From: Rhodoferax sp.
Lineage (GTDB): Bacteria; Pseudomonadota; Gammaproteobacteria; Burkholderiales; Burkholderiaceae_C
Length of the DNA: 64,000 nucleotides
Direction of reading: 5' to 3'
Assembly (NCBI GenBank): GCA_024236015.1
Contig: JACKLK010000010.1
Coordinates: 1-64,000 of the forward strand
The notes below the pieces were generated by a model. That model had not been told where the DNA came from and ran no database searches. It saw only the letters and a list, made by a program, of their open reading frames with translations. Positions 15,231-26,301 of this stretch are shown one piece after another. The translations under genes and the position numbers were made by a program. How positions within the stretch are numbered: the stretch's first letter is position 1; each line of letters begins with the position of its first letter.

Positions 15231-18017
15231 TCATTGCGGTTCGGGAGTGTCGCGTCCGGGTGGCGCGGCGCTTGCAGATATCGCGGCGGAATCGCCCGAT
15301 GCCATCGTATTCCACGGCAGTTCGAACACCAAGCAGGCGCCGGGGCCGGCGTCGGCATCGACCCAGATGCGACCGCCGAAGTGCTCGACGATCTGGCGGC
15401 TGATCGGCAGCCCGAGGCCGGTGCCCTGCGGACGGAAGCCGTCATCCGGGATCTGGTGAAAACGCTCGAAGATCAGCGTGTGCTGCGACGGCGCGATACC
15501 GGGTCCGTTGTCATGCACGCGGACCCGTGCGCCGTCCTGGCTCGTCGTCAGCGTGACCTGCACCCGTCCTGTCCGCTCGGGCACGTACTTGGAGGCGTTG
15601 GTCAGCAGGTTGAGCACCACCTGGGTCAGCCGGTCCGGATCGGCGCGCAACACCACCGGATGGTCCGGCACGGACAGCTCGACCCGGGCGCCGCGTTCGT
15701 GGAACACCTCGGACGTGGTCTGGACCGCCTGCTCGAGCAGCTGCACCAGGTCGACGTCGGTGTTGTGCCACTGCGCGTGGCCGGACTCGATCTTGGCCAG
15801 GTCCAGCACCTGGTTGACGAGCCGGCTCAGGCGCTCGGTCTCGGTGACGATGATGCCGATGAACTGCTGGCGCTGGGCCAGCGGCATGTCGGGGTCGTCG
15901 GCCATCAGTTCGGCCAGTGCGCGGATCGAGGTCAGCGGCGTGCGCAATTCGTGCGTGACCGAGGACATGAAGTCGTCCTTGAGCCGATCCAGGCTCTTGA
16001 GCTGGGCATTGGCCGCGCGCAGCTCCGAGGTCGCCCGCTCCAGCGAGGCCGACTTCTGTTCGAGCTCGATCGAATGGGCCCGCAGCTGGCTGGCCTCGTC
16101 CAGGATCTGCATGACGTCTTCGAGCACCAGGGCGTCCTCGTCGGCGACCGAGGCGACCATGACCCGCGCCGACGCGCTGCCGATGGCGCCGGCCAGCGCA
16201 ATCTCGACATGGCGCACCAGTTGCGCATCCGGCACGATCTGCTCGATGCGCTGCGCGCCGGTGCGGCGGGCGTAGTCGGCAAACAAGGCCTGGGTGCGCG
16301 CCGGTCCGAGGAATCGCGCAGCCAGTTCGACCAGATCCTGCACCCGCGCGCGGCCGCGCCAGAACACCGGCTCGCGGTTCCGGTTGCGCTTGAACACCTC
16401 GACGAACAGCAGCGCCTGGCTGGCCTCGGCCGGCGCCGGACCGCGCCACAACGACAGGCCGACATAGGCGGCCAGGTTGACCGTCAGGCTCCAGAACAAC
16501 GAATGGGTCAGGTTGTCCAGGCCGCCCAGGCCCAGCAACTGCTCGGGTTTGAGCCAGGCGATGCCCCACGGCCCGTATTGCAGGAAATCGGTCGACCACC
16601 AGCCGGACTTGGCGATGGACGGCAGCATCAGCGTGTAGGCCCACAACGCGAATCCCAGCAGCAGCCCGGCCATCGCTCCGAGCCGGGTGCCGCCGCGCCA
16701 GTACATGCCGCCGAACAGCGAAGGCGCGAATTGTGCGACCGCCGCGAAGCTGATCAGGCCGATGCTGACCAGGGCATAGGCTTCGCCGGCCAGGTGGAAA
16801 TAGCTGTAGCCCAGCAGCATGACCACGAAGATCGCGCCGCGCCGGATGCCCAGCAGCAGTCCGGTCAGGTTGCCGGCGGCGCGCGTGCCGAATCGGCGGG
16901 TGCGCAGCAGCAAGGGCATGACGAGATCGTTGCAGACCATGCTGGAGACGGCGATGGTCTCGACGATCACCATGCCGGTGGCGGCCGACAGGCCGCCGAC
17001 GAACACCAGCAGCGCGAGTGCCGGCTGGCCATGGGCCAGCGGCAGCGACAGGATGAAGGCCTCCGGGTCCATGGTGCCCGAGCCGAACAGCAACAGGCCA
17101 CCGAGGGCCACCGGCAACACGAACAGGTTGATCAGCAGCAGGTAGGCCGGGAACACCCAGGCCGCGCGGCGCAGGTGCGATTCGTTGACGTTCTCCACCA
17201 CCATGATCTGGAACTGGCGCGGCAGCAGCACCACCGACAACATCGCCAGCAGCGTGAGCGAGAACCACTGGCCGTACGCGAACGGGGGCTCGATCACCAG
17301 CAGCCGCGCCAGTTCGGGCACGGCGCTGGCGCGCGCAAAGATGTCGGCCATGCCGTCGAACAGGCCGTAGGTGACGAACACGCCGACCGCCAGGAAGGCC
17401 AGCAACTTGACCAGCGACTCGAACGCGATCGCCGCCACCATGCCCTCGTGACGCTCCGACGTGTCGAGCCGGCGTGCGCCGAACACCACGGTGAAGCCGG
17501 CCAGCGCCAGTGCGAAATACAGCGTGCTGTCGTTCCACCACGCGCCTTGTTCGGCCATGGGCTGGCCCAGCGGTGTGGTCATGACCGCATAGCCGACCGA
17601 CACCGCCTTGAGCTGCAGCGCGATGTAGGGAATGATGCCCACCACCGTGATCAGCGTGACCAGCCCGGCCAGCAGCGGGCTCTTGCCATAGCGGCTGCCG
17701 ATGAAGTCGGCGATCGAGGTGATGCGGTAGCTCTTGGCGATACGCAGCATCTTGCGCACCACCAGCCATGCGAGCACCATGGCCAGCGTCGGCCCCAGGT
17801 AGATCGGCAGGAACCAGATGCCGGCGCTGGCCGCGCGCCCGACGCTGCCGAAATAGGTCCACGCGGTGCAATACACCGCCATCGACAAGGCATAGACCCA
17901 GGCATTGCCGATCAGCGAACGCCCTTGCGCGGCGCGCCGGTCGCCCAGGCTGGCCACCGCGAACAGCAGCAGCAGGTAGGCGAAGGACGCGCCGACGACC
18001 AGGGGGGCTGACAACAT
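15231..18017 (-). CDS. Sodium:solute symporter-type sensor histidine kinase (CbrA-like)
   Basis: This 928-residue protein has about 13 membrane helices of a sodium:solute symporter domain in its first 500 residues, followed by a cytoplasmic histidine kinase. The dimerisation box is VTHELRTPLTSI (His near 688). The ATPase has NLLTNASKYV (N box), DNGPGIAP (G1) and GTGLGLPISRQIVEHFGG (G2). Proteins of this architecture, such as CbrA of Pseudomonas, couple solute transport or sensing to autophosphorylation; CbrA transports histidine. The solute here is unknown. It starts 25 bp behind a small membrane protein gene and its stop is 11 bp before the response regulator, forming a four-gene minus-strand operon. 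Confidence 0.9.
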   Translation of the reverse strand: MLSAPLVVGASFAYLLLLFAVASLGDRRAAQGRSLIGNAWVYALSMAVYCTAWTYFGSVGRAASAGIWFLPIYLGPTLAMVLAWLVVRKMLRIAKSYRITSIADFIGSRYGKSPLLAGLVTLITVVGIIPYIALQLKAVSVGYAVMTTPLGQPMAEQGAWWNDSTLYFALALAGFTVVFGARRLDTSERHEGMVAAIAFESLVKLLAFLAVGVFVTYGLFDGMADIFARASAVPELARLLVIEPPFAYGQWFSLTLLAMLSVVLLPRQFQIMVVENVNESHLRRAAWVFPAYLLLINLFVLPVALGGLLLFGSGTMDPEAFILSLPLAHGQPALALLVFVGGLSAATGMVIVETIAVSSMVCNDLVMPLLLRTRRFGTRAAGNLTGLLLGIRRGAIFVVMLLGYSYFHLAGEAYALVSIGLISFAAVAQFAPSLFGGMYWRGGTRLGAMAGLLLGFALWAYTLMLPSIAKSGWWSTDFLQYGPWGIAWLKPEQLLGLGGLDNLTHSLFWSLTVNLAAYVGLSLWRGPAPAEASQALLFVEVFKRNRNREPVFWRGRARVQDLVELAARFLGPARTQALFADYARRTGAQRIEQIVPDAQLVRHVEIALAGAIGSASARVMVASVADEDALVLEDVMQILDEASQLRAHSIELEQKSASLERATSELRAANAQLKSLDRLKDDFMSSVTHELRTPLTSIRALAELMADDPDMPLAQRQQFIGIIVTETERLSRLVNQVLDLAKIESGHAQWHNTDVDLVQLLEQAVQTTSEVFHERGARVELSVPDHPVVLRADPDRLTQVVLNLLTNASKYVPERTGRVQVTLTTSQDGARVRVHDNGPGIAPSQHTLIFERFHQIPDDGFRPQGTGLGLPISRQIVEHFGGRIWVDADAGPGACLVFELPWNTMASGDSAAISASAAPPGRDTPEPQ

Positions 18018-18042
18018 GGCGTTTGCCTGCGGGCGGCGGCTG

Positions 18043-18240
18043 TCAGTCGCCGGCGTGTTCCAGCAACCAGGCCATGGTCGCGATCAGGATGGCCCACAGG
18101 CCGAACAGCGCGGTCGCGAACAGTGGCAGGCCGAATACCGTGGTGGGCGAACTCCACAACGACAGCAGCGGATAGTTCAGTGCCATCAGTGCTGCAAAGA
18201 ACAGCGCGATCAATCGTTGCTGGCCCCGGGTCCGGATCAT
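18043..18240 (-). CDS. Small two-helix membrane protein, probable partner of the SSS kinase
   Basis: This 65-residue protein has two hydrophobic stretches (LIALFFAALMALNYPLLSLW and FATALFGLWAILIATMAWLL). Its start has a good AAGGAG site ten bases upstream. The gene lies immediately before the SSS-kinase gene. Small two-helix proteins of the DUF3311/DUF485 type often precede sodium:solute symporter genes and are thought to assist the transporter; the sequence PLFATALFGLWAIL looks like that group. The family call is tentative but the reading frame, site and operon position make it a real gene. Confidence 0.72.
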   Translation of the reverse strand: MIRTRGQQRLIALFFAALMALNYPLLSLWSSPTTVFGLPLFATALFGLWAILIATMAWLLEHAGD

Positions 18241-18349
18241 GTCGTCTCCTTGTTCTGGTTTCGTTGCTGGGACGCCGGCCGCTGTCGATGTGTGGTCCCA
18301 TCGCATGCCGGCCCGACCGACACGATACGACCGGGGTCTTACCGAGGCC

Positions 18350-19809
18350 TTACCCGGCGTCCTTGCCCTCGCCCGAGCCGACCGAGGTGTCGAACCGCAC
18401 CACGAAGCGACAGCCCGGCGGATCGAGGCGGCTGTCGGTGTCCTCGATGCTGACCGTGGCGCGATGCAACTGGGCGATCTCGAGCACGATGGGCAGGCCC
18501 AGGCCGGAGCCGTCGACACCGCTGCCCAGCACACGGTAGAACGGCTTGAACACCATTTCGCGTTCGGCCGGCGCGATGCCGGGTCCGGAATCCTCGACCT
18601 GCAGCAGCAGCACCTTGCCGAACGGGTCGGCCAGCACCCGGGCCGTGACCACGCCGGGATGCTCCGGGCTCGAGGGCGTGTAGTGGATGGCGTTGTCCAG
18701 CAGGTTGCGAATCAGTTCGGACAACAAGGTGGCATTGCCGTCGACCACGACGCCCTTGGCGCCCGGGGGCTCGCCTTCGTAGCCCAGGTCGATGGCCTTG
18801 TCGTTGGCGCGGGTCAGGCAGTCCTGCACCGCCGCGACCGTCAGTTCGGCCAGGTCGCAGGGCTGTCGGGCCATGGCCGTGCTGCTGCCTTCGGCGCGTG
18901 CCAATGCGAGCAGCTGGTTGACGGTATGGGTGGCACGAACGCTGGCGTTGCCGATCTGGCGCAGCGAGAGCTTGAACTCCTCGGCACTGACACCTTCGCG
19001 TTGCGCCAGGTCGGCCTGCATGCGCAGGCCGGCCAGCGGCGTCTTGAGCTGGTGCGCGGCGTCGGCCAGGAAACGTTTCTGGTGTTCGATCGACTTGGTC
19101 AGGCGCTGCAGCAGGTCGTTGACCGACGACACCAGCGGCGCGACTTCCTGCGGCACCGACCGGTCGTCCAGCGGACTGAGGTCGTCCGGCTTGCGGGCGC
19201 GGATGCGTTCCTCGAGCCGGTTCAGCGGCTTGATGGCATAGGCCAGGCCGAGCCAGACCAGCAGCACGGCCAGCGGCAGGATGATGAATTGCTGCAGCAT
19301 CACGCCCTTGACGATCTCGGTGGCCAGCACGGCGCGCTTGTCCAGCGTCTCGGCCACCTGTACCAGTACCGGCCGCCCCATCGGCAGGTCGACTTCGAGC
19401 CACTTGTAGGCCACGCGCAGGCCGTCGCCCTGGTAGTCGTCGTCGCGCAGCCGCACCTGGCCGAAGAACGGCGATTCGTCCGGCGGCGGCAGCGGCAGGT
19501 TGCGTTCGCCGCCGAGCAACTCGCCGCGCGCGCCGATGACCTGGTAGTAGATGGTGTCCGATTCGCTGGCGCGCAGCAGCTTGCGCGCCGGCATCGGCAT
19601 GTCGAAACGCAGTTGTCCGTCGCGGGTTTGCACCAGTGCCGCGATTTCGCCGACGTTGATCTCCAGCGCCTGGTCGAAGGGCTTGCCGGCGGCGCTCTGT
19701 GCGACGAACCAGGTCAGCACCAGGCTGATCGGCCACAACAGCAGCAGCGGCGTCAGCATCCAGTCCAGGATTTCGCCGAACAGCGAACGCTGTTCGCGCT
19801 GGAACAGTT

Positions 19810-19813
<4 letters not shown>
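18350..19813 (-). CDS. Sensor histidine kinase, TctE/QseC-like
   Basis: This is a 487-residue two-component sensor starting at GTG, which overlaps the response regulator stop as GTGA. An N-terminal helix (about 15-37) and a second near 175-195 flank a periplasmic 2CSK_N-like domain. A HAMP-like linker precedes the phospho-acceptor box DAAHQLKTPLAGL (His near 254). The ATPase has LIRNLLDNAIHY (N box), VEDSGPGIAPAE (G1) and GSGLGLPIVLEIAQLH (G2). The 'AHQLKTPLA' form with the 2CSK_N-like sensor fits the TctE group, whose members often respond to tricarboxylates; the ligand here is unknown and no tctCBA transporter is nearby. Confidence 0.88.
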
Positions 19814-20535
<722 letters not shown>

Positions 20536-20647
20536 GGATGTCTCCTCCTGCGGGTCGGGCCGCTGTCGGTTGCCGGTCGATGCCGGTTCGCAATCGATTC
20601 TAGGCGCCGTGGCGACGCGGGCCCAGGCCCGCGGCCCGTGCCGAGCC

Positions 20648-21130
20648 TCAGGCGACATAGGCCTCCAGGCCCAGCAGCACCACGGTGGCGACCTCCGGGC
20701 CGACCGCGAGCCGGAATTCGGCCTCGGCCTGCTCGACCGCCTGCCGGTAGGCGTCCAGCCATTGCCGTCCGTTGTCGGTGAACACGATCCGCACGCCTCG
20801 GGCGTCGCGCGGGTCGGGCTGGCGTTCAACCAGGCCCCAGGCCGCGCACTGGTCCACCAGCTTGCCCATGGCCTGCTTGGTGATGCCGGCCTGGCGCGCG
20901 AGTTCGGTCAACCCGCTGCCGTCTTCGGCGAGGTGGCGCGTAATCTGAATGTGGGATGCGCCGAGCTTGCCCCGTGCCGCAAGATGCGACAAGGACAGCG
21001 CGAGTTCGGCGTTGCGGGCCATCAGGGCGAGCACGCGGGCGTCGAAGCGCTGGCGGGCCAGCTCCGCCAGGCGGCCCAGGTGGGCCTGGCGCCAGACGGC
21101 GGAGCGGGGTGTTGCCTGCATCCGGATCAT
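20648..21130 (-). CDS. MarR-family transcriptional regulator
   Basis: This 160-residue protein has the winged helix-turn-helix of MarR proteins: ASHIQITRHLAEDGSGLTELARQAGITKQAMGKLVDQ (best core LTELARQAGITKQAMGKLVD) and the wing VERQPDPRDARGVRIVFTD, of which ERQPDPRDARG is the MarR signature. It presumably binds DNA as a dimer and responds to a small ligand. It is divergent from recA across 133 bp that also hold the LexA box, so the two promoters face each other, but nothing suggests it regulates recA. No dedicated target operon can be assigned. Confidence 0.88.
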   Translation of the reverse strand: MIRMQATPRSAVWRQAHLGRLAELARQRFDARVLALMARNAELALSLSHLAARGKLGASHIQITRHLAEDGSGLTELARQAGITKQAMGKLVDQCAAWGLVERQPDPRDARGVRIVFTDNGRQWLDAYRQAVEQAEAEFRLAVGPEVATVVLLGLEAYVA

Positions 21131-21188
21131 CGTAAATCAAATTGACTAAAAAAACTGCTCTCGAAATCCAATGAACTGATCTAAACTA

Positions 21189-21204
21189 CTGTTCAAGCAT
21201 CCAG
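21189..21204 (+). promoter_or_regulatory. LexA (SOS) box upstream of recA
   Basis: CTGTTCAAGCATCCAG fits CTG-N10-CAG, the core of the LexA operator consensus used in beta- and gammaproteobacteria. It sits 60 bp before the recA start, where it would cover the promoter. The flanking region is AT-rich compared with its surroundings. The outer CTG and CAG are exact; the inner bases deviate from the alternating TA ideal. Confidence 0.75.
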
Positions 21205-21263
21205 CCTGTTGTTAACACCAGATGCAAACTCTTTCCAAGCCCTTGTTTTAAAAAGGAATTCCC

Positions 21264-22355
<1,092 letters not shown>

Positions 22356-22360
22356 CGACG

Positions 22361-22864
22361 ATGCCGCTGCCGCCACCCTCGCTCAAGGGTCGCGCGTTGC
22401 GCCTGCTCTCCACGCGCGAGCACTCCCGCACCGAGCTCGAGCGCAAGCTGCGCCGGCACGAGGTCGAGCCCGGGCAGCTGTGCAAGGTGCTCGACGAACT
22501 GCAGGCCAAGGGTTTCATCGACGCGCAACGTGTCGTCGAGTCCGTCGTGCACCAGCGTGCCGCCAAGCTGGGCGTGGCCCGCATCCGGCAGGAACTGCAG
22601 CACAAGGGGGTTGCGGGCGACGAGGCGGCCGCGGCGCTGGCCGCGTTGCAGGCCACCGAGCTCGCGCGGGCGCGCCAGGTCTGGCGCAAGAAGTTCGGCT
22701 CGCGCCCAGCCGATGCCGAAGCGCCCGAGGCACCGGATGCCGCGCAGCGGGCACGCCAGATGCGTTTCCTGGCCGCGCGCGGATTCTCCGGCGACACGAT
22801 ACGGCGTGTGGTGTCCGGCGCCGACGAACTGCTCGACGAGACGTCCGACGCGCCGGGCGCCTGA
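22361..22864 (+). CDS. recX: Regulatory protein RecX
   Basis: This 167-residue protein has the tandem three-helix RecX repeats: RALRLLSTREHSRTELERKL at the start, then LQAKGFIDAQRVVESVVHQRAAKLGVARIRQELQHKG (core AKLGVARIRQELQHKG) and a last repeat RFLAARGFSGDTIRRVV. RecX binds the RecA filament and limits its extension and activity. The gene lies 5 bp behind recA, the standard operon. Length is within the usual range. Confidence 0.93.
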   Translation: MPLPPPSLKGRALRLLSTREHSRTELERKLRRHEVEPGQLCKVLDELQAKGFIDAQRVVESVVHQRAAKLGVARIRQELQHKGVAGDEAAAALAALQATELARARQVWRKKFGSRPADAEAPEAPDAAQRARQMRFLAARGFSGDTIRRVVSGADELLDETSDAPGA

Positions 22865-22917
22865 CGCGGCGACGCGACGCTTCGCCTGCCGGACGGCTCC
22901 GGCGCTTCCCGGCGGTT

Positions 22918-22945
22918 GCCGGCGCGAGGTGTCCGGCGCGCCGGC
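22918..22945. terminator. GC-rich hairpin between convergent recX and argC
   Basis: A perfect 9-bp inverted repeat GCCGGCGCG / CGCGCCGGC with a 10-base loop lies in the 83-bp gap between the two convergent stop codons. There is no T-run on either side, so it is at best a weak or Rho-assisted bidirectional terminator. Confidence 0.35.
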
Positions 22946-22947
22946 GG

Positions 22948-23883
22948 CTACAGGCCGAGCATCAGCTTGAGGTTCTGCACCGCCGCGCCGCTGGCGCCCT
23001 TGCCCAGGTTGTCCAGGCGTGCGATCAGCACGGCATGGGCAAAGCCGTCCTTGCCGGCGTCGTTGGCGAACACGCGCAGTTCCATCTTGTTGGTGTCCAC
23101 CAGCGCCAGCGCGTCGAGCTTGCCGTCCTCGGGGGCTGGTTCGACCGTGACCCACTCGCTGCCGGCATAGTGTTTGGCCAGCGCGTCGTGCAGGTCGCGC
23201 GCCGACGGCTTGCCCGGCAGCGTGTCCAGGTGCAGCGGCATCTGCACCAGCATGCCCTGGCGGAAGTTGCCCACCGACGGAACGAACAGCGGGCGCCGCG
23301 TCAGGCCCGTATGGCGCATGATCTCGGGCACGTGCTTGTGCTTGAGGCCGAGCCCATACAGTTCGAAGGCGGGCGCACTGCCGGCCTCGTAGGCCTCGAT
23401 CATCGTGCGGCCGCCGCCGGAATAACCGCTCACCGACGGCAGGCACAACGGGTAGTCGGCCGGCAACACGCCGGCATCGATCAGCGGGCGGATCAGCGCG
23501 ATGGCGCCGGTGGCATAACAGCCGGGGTTGCTGACGCGGTCGGCCTTGGCGACCGCCTCGCGCTGGCCGGCGGCCAGTTCCGGGAAGCCGAACACCCAGT
23601 CCGGGGCCGTGCGATGCGCCGTGGAGGCGTCGATGATGCGCGGTCCGGGCTTGCCGGAACGCTTGGCGATGTCGTCGATCATGGCCACCGACTCGCGCGC
23701 CGCGTCGTCGTGCAGGCACAGGATGACCAGGTCGACCCGTGCCATCAGCGCGCGTTTGGCTTCCGGGTCCTTGCGCAACTCCGGCGCGATGCTGACCATC
23801 TCGACACCCTGCATCGCCTGCAGCCGTTCGCGGATCTGCAGTCCCGTGGTGCCGGCTTCGCCGTCAATGAATACTGTCGCCAT
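22948..23883 (-). CDS. argC: N-acetyl-gamma-glutamyl-phosphate reductase
   Basis: This is a 311-residue ArgC of the shorter type. The N-terminal motif FIDGEAGTTGLQIRERL binds NADP, and the catalytic cysteine is in SNPGCYATGAIALIRPL. It reduces N-acetyl-glutamyl phosphate to the semialdehyde in arginine synthesis. The start MATVFIDGEAG is chosen because homologues begin there and the upstream 35 codons look like a leader. No other arg genes are near. It diverges from sucC across 170 bp. Confidence 0.94.
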   Translation of the reverse strand: MATVFIDGEAGTTGLQIRERLQAMQGVEMVSIAPELRKDPEAKRALMARVDLVILCLHDDAARESVAMIDDIAKRSGKPGPRIIDASTAHRTAPDWVFGFPELAAGQREAVAKADRVSNPGCYATGAIALIRPLIDAGVLPADYPLCLPSVSGYSGGGRTMIEAYEAGSAPAFELYGLGLKHKHVPEIMRHTGLTRRPLFVPSVGNFRQGMLVQMPLHLDTLPGKPSARDLHDALAKHYAGSEWVTVEPAPEDGKLDALALVDTNKMELRVFANDAGKDGFAHAVLIARLDNLGKGASGAAVQNLKLMLGL

Positions 23884-23915
23884 CGCGGGCCCTTTCGTTT
23901 TTGGCAGTACGTGCC

Positions 23916-23948
23916 GCAATCGCGCTACGTATTTCTCGCAGCGATTGC
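23916..23948. promoter_or_regulatory. Inverted repeat between argC and sucC
   Basis: GCAATCGC and GCGATTGC form a perfect 8-bp inverted repeat with a 17-base spacer in the divergent gap. It could be an operator for either gene. No known consensus matches, so the assignment is only positional. Confidence 0.3.
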
Positions 23949-24053
23949 CGCATTGCACCATGATACATTTGATGGCTTCGGTGTCCACTATGGGCTGGCA
24001 ACCGGACGGGTCTGCCAGCGCCGTGGGTTTGTTCCTATCCCGAGAGAAACCTC

Positions 24054-25214
24054 ATGAAGATTCACGAGTACCAAGGCAAGGAAATCTTGCGCAAATTCGG
24101 TGTGCCGGTGCCGCGCGGCATTGCAGCATTCACGGTTCAGGAGGCGGTCGAGGCGGCGCAAAAGCTCGGTGGTCCGGTGTGGGTGGTCAAGGCCCAGATC
24201 CATGCGGGTGGCCGCGGCAAGGGTGGTGGCGTCAAGCTGGCGCGCTCCATCGATGAAGTGAAGACACTGGCCGGCGAGATCCTGGGCATGCAGCTGGTCA
24301 CGCACCAGACAGGCCCCGAGGGCCAGAAGGTCCGCCGCCTGCTGATCGAGGACGGCGCCGACATCAAGAAGGAATATTACGTCTCGGTCGTGACCGACCG
24401 GGCCACGCAGCGCGTCGCGCTGATGGCCTCGTCCGAAGGCGGCATGGACATCGAGGAGGTGGCCCATGCGACGCCGGAGAAGATCCTCAAGGTGTTCGTC
24501 GACCCGGCTGCCGGCCTGACCGACGCGCAGGCGACCGAACTGGCCAATGGCATCGGGGTTCCGGCCGGCTCCGTCGCGCAATGTGTCGACGTGCTCAAGA
24601 AGCTCTACCAGTGCTACATGGACACCGACGCCTCGCTGGTCGAGATCAATCCGCTGATCCTCGAAGGCGGCGGCGGCATCAAGGCGCTCGACGCCAAGTT
24701 CAACTTCGACTCCAACGCCTTGTTCCGTCAGCCCGAGATCGTGGCCTACCGTGACCTGGACGAGGAAGACCCGGCCGAGGTCGAGGCCAGCAAGTTCGAC
24801 CTGGCCTACATCAGCCTGGACGGCACGATCGGCTGCCTGGTCAATGGCGCCGGCCTGGCGATGGCGACCATGGACACCATCAAGCTGTACGGTGCCGAGC
24901 CGGCCAACTTCCTGGACGTGGGTGGCGGCGCCACCCCCGAGAAGGTCACCGAGGCCTTCAAGATCATGCTCAAGAACGACAAGGTCAAGGCGATCCTGGT
25001 CAACATCTTCGGCGGCATCATGAAATGCGACACGATCGCCACCGGTGTCATCACCGCCTGCCGTGCGACCAACCTCAACGTGCCGCTGGTGGTGCGCATG
25101 AAGGGCACGAACGAAGAGCTCGGCAAGAAGATGCTGGCCGAGTCCGGGCTGCCGATCATCAGCGCGGACACCATGGCCGAGGCGGCCGAAAAAGTCGTCG
25201 CCGCGGTCAAGTAA
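24054..25214 (+). CDS. sucC: Succinyl-CoA ligase (ADP-forming) subunit beta
   Basis: This is a 386-residue ATP-grasp subunit. It begins MKIHEYQGKEILRKFGVPVP and has the nucleotide-binding WVVKAQIHAGGRGKGGGVKL (core AQIHAGGRGKGGGV), VEINPLIL and the C-terminal NIFGGIMKCD. Together with the alpha subunit it makes succinate and ATP from succinyl-CoA in the citric acid cycle. The start is preceded by GAGAGA. sucD lies 90 bp downstream in the same direction. Confidence 0.97.
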   Translation: MKIHEYQGKEILRKFGVPVPRGIAAFTVQEAVEAAQKLGGPVWVVKAQIHAGGRGKGGGVKLARSIDEVKTLAGEILGMQLVTHQTGPEGQKVRRLLIEDGADIKKEYYVSVVTDRATQRVALMASSEGGMDIEEVAHATPEKILKVFVDPAAGLTDAQATELANGIGVPAGSVAQCVDVLKKLYQCYMDTDASLVEINPLILEGGGGIKALDAKFNFDSNALFRQPEIVAYRDLDEEDPAEVEASKFDLAYISLDGTIGCLVNGAGLAMATMDTIKLYGAEPANFLDVGGGATPEKVTEAFKIMLKNDKVKAILVNIFGGIMKCDTIATGVITACRATNLNVPLVVRMKGTNEELGKKMLAESGLPIISADTMAEAAEKVVAAVK

Positions 25215-25304
25215 TTCCCTAAACCGGTCAACCAACGAGAGACCCGGGCGCGCGAGGGCAGGCGATCCGCCGGCAACCGAGCGACCGCAGGTCAAGGAGT
25301 TCAA

Positions 25305-26198
25305 GTGAGCATTCTGATCAACAAAGACACCAAGGTCATCACGCAGGGCATCACCGGCAAGACCGGTCAGTTCCACACCGAGAAGTGCCAGGAATACGCG
25401 AACGGCAAGAACTGCTTCGTGGCCGGCGTGCATCCGAAGAAGGCCGGCGAGTCGGTCTTCGGCATTCCGATCTTCGGCTCGGTCAAGGATGCCGCGGCCC
25501 AGACCGGCGCGACGGTGTCGGTCATCTATGTGCCGCCCGCCGGTGCGGCGGCCGCCATCTGGGAAGCCGTGGAGGCCGACCTGGACCTGGCGATCTGCAT
25601 CACCGAAGGCATTCCGGTGCGCGACATGCTCGAGGTGCGCAACAAGATGAAGGCGCGCGTGGCGGCCGGTGGCAAGAACACCTTGCTGCTGGGCCCGAAC
25701 TGCCCGGGCCTGATCACGCCCGAAGAGATCAAGATCGGCATCATGCCGGGCCATATCCATCGCAAGGGTCGCATCGGCGTGGTGTCGCGCTCGGGTACGC
25801 TGACCTATGAAGCCGTCGCGCAGCTGACCGACATCGGCCTGGGCCAGTCCAGCGCCGTGGGCATCGGCGGCGACCCGATCAACGGGCTCAAGCACATCGA
25901 CGTGATGAAGGCGTTCAACGACGATCCGGACACCGACGCCGTGATCATGATCGGCGAGATCGGCGGACCCGACGAAGCCGAGGCGGCGCGCTGGTGCAAG
26001 GACAACATGAAGAAGCCGGTGGTCGGCTTCATCGCCGGTGTCACGGCTCCGGCCGGCAAGCGCATGGGCCATGCGGGCGCCCTGATCTCGGGCGGCGACG
26101 ACACCGCCAATGCCAAGCTGGCGATCATGGAGGAGTGCGGGTTCAAGATCACGCGCAATCCTTCGGAGATGGGCAAGCTGCTGAAGTCAGTCCTGTAA
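25305..26198 (+). CDS. sucD: Succinyl-CoA ligase (ADP-forming) subunit alpha
   Basis: This is a 297-residue CoA-binding subunit starting at GTG behind CAAGGAG. It begins SILINKDTKVITQGITGKTG and contains GPNCPGLITPEE, GIGGDPI and the active-site His in KRMGHAGALISGG, which carries the phosphohistidine intermediate. It pairs with SucC. The 90-bp gap from sucC shows no clear terminator, so the two are probably co-transcribed. Confidence 0.97.
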   Translation: MSILINKDTKVITQGITGKTGQFHTEKCQEYANGKNCFVAGVHPKKAGESVFGIPIFGSVKDAAAQTGATVSVIYVPPAGAAAAIWEAVEADLDLAICITEGIPVRDMLEVRNKMKARVAAGGKNTLLLGPNCPGLITPEEIKIGIMPGHIHRKGRIGVVSRSGTLTYEAVAQLTDIGLGQSSAVGIGGDPINGLKHIDVMKAFNDDPDTDAVIMIGEIGGPDEAEAARWCKDNMKKPVVGFIAGVTAPAGKRMGHAGALISGGDDTANAKLAIMEECGFKITRNPSEMGKLLKSVL

Positions 26199-26226
26199 AG
26201 AAGCATCCTCGGTCGCTCGCTGCGCC

Positions 26227-26270
26227 GCCTGCCAGGGGCCGGGCCGCGCCACGTCGTGGTGCTGGCAGGC
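26227..26270 (+). other. Stem-loop between sucD and terC
   Basis: GCCTGCCAG and CTGGCAGGC form a perfect 9-bp stem around a 26-base loop that itself contains a small CCACG...GTGG hairpin. It lies in the 103-bp gap before terC. There is no T-run, so it may be a processing or attenuating structure rather than a terminator. I looked for a yybP-ykoY manganese riboswitch, common before terC-like genes, and did not recognise one. Confidence 0.35.
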
Positions 26271-26301
26271 CGACTGGCTCTTGAGTCATTGAAGGTCCAT
26301 C

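Noticed and set aside
20536..20647. Small gene between the response regulator and the MarR gene
   Set aside because: The frames are short, lack ribosome binding sites and have no recognisable protein pattern.
26199..26301. yybP-ykoY manganese riboswitch before terC
   Set aside because: Only a 9-bp stem-loop is visible and none of the conserved riboswitch core could be recognised.
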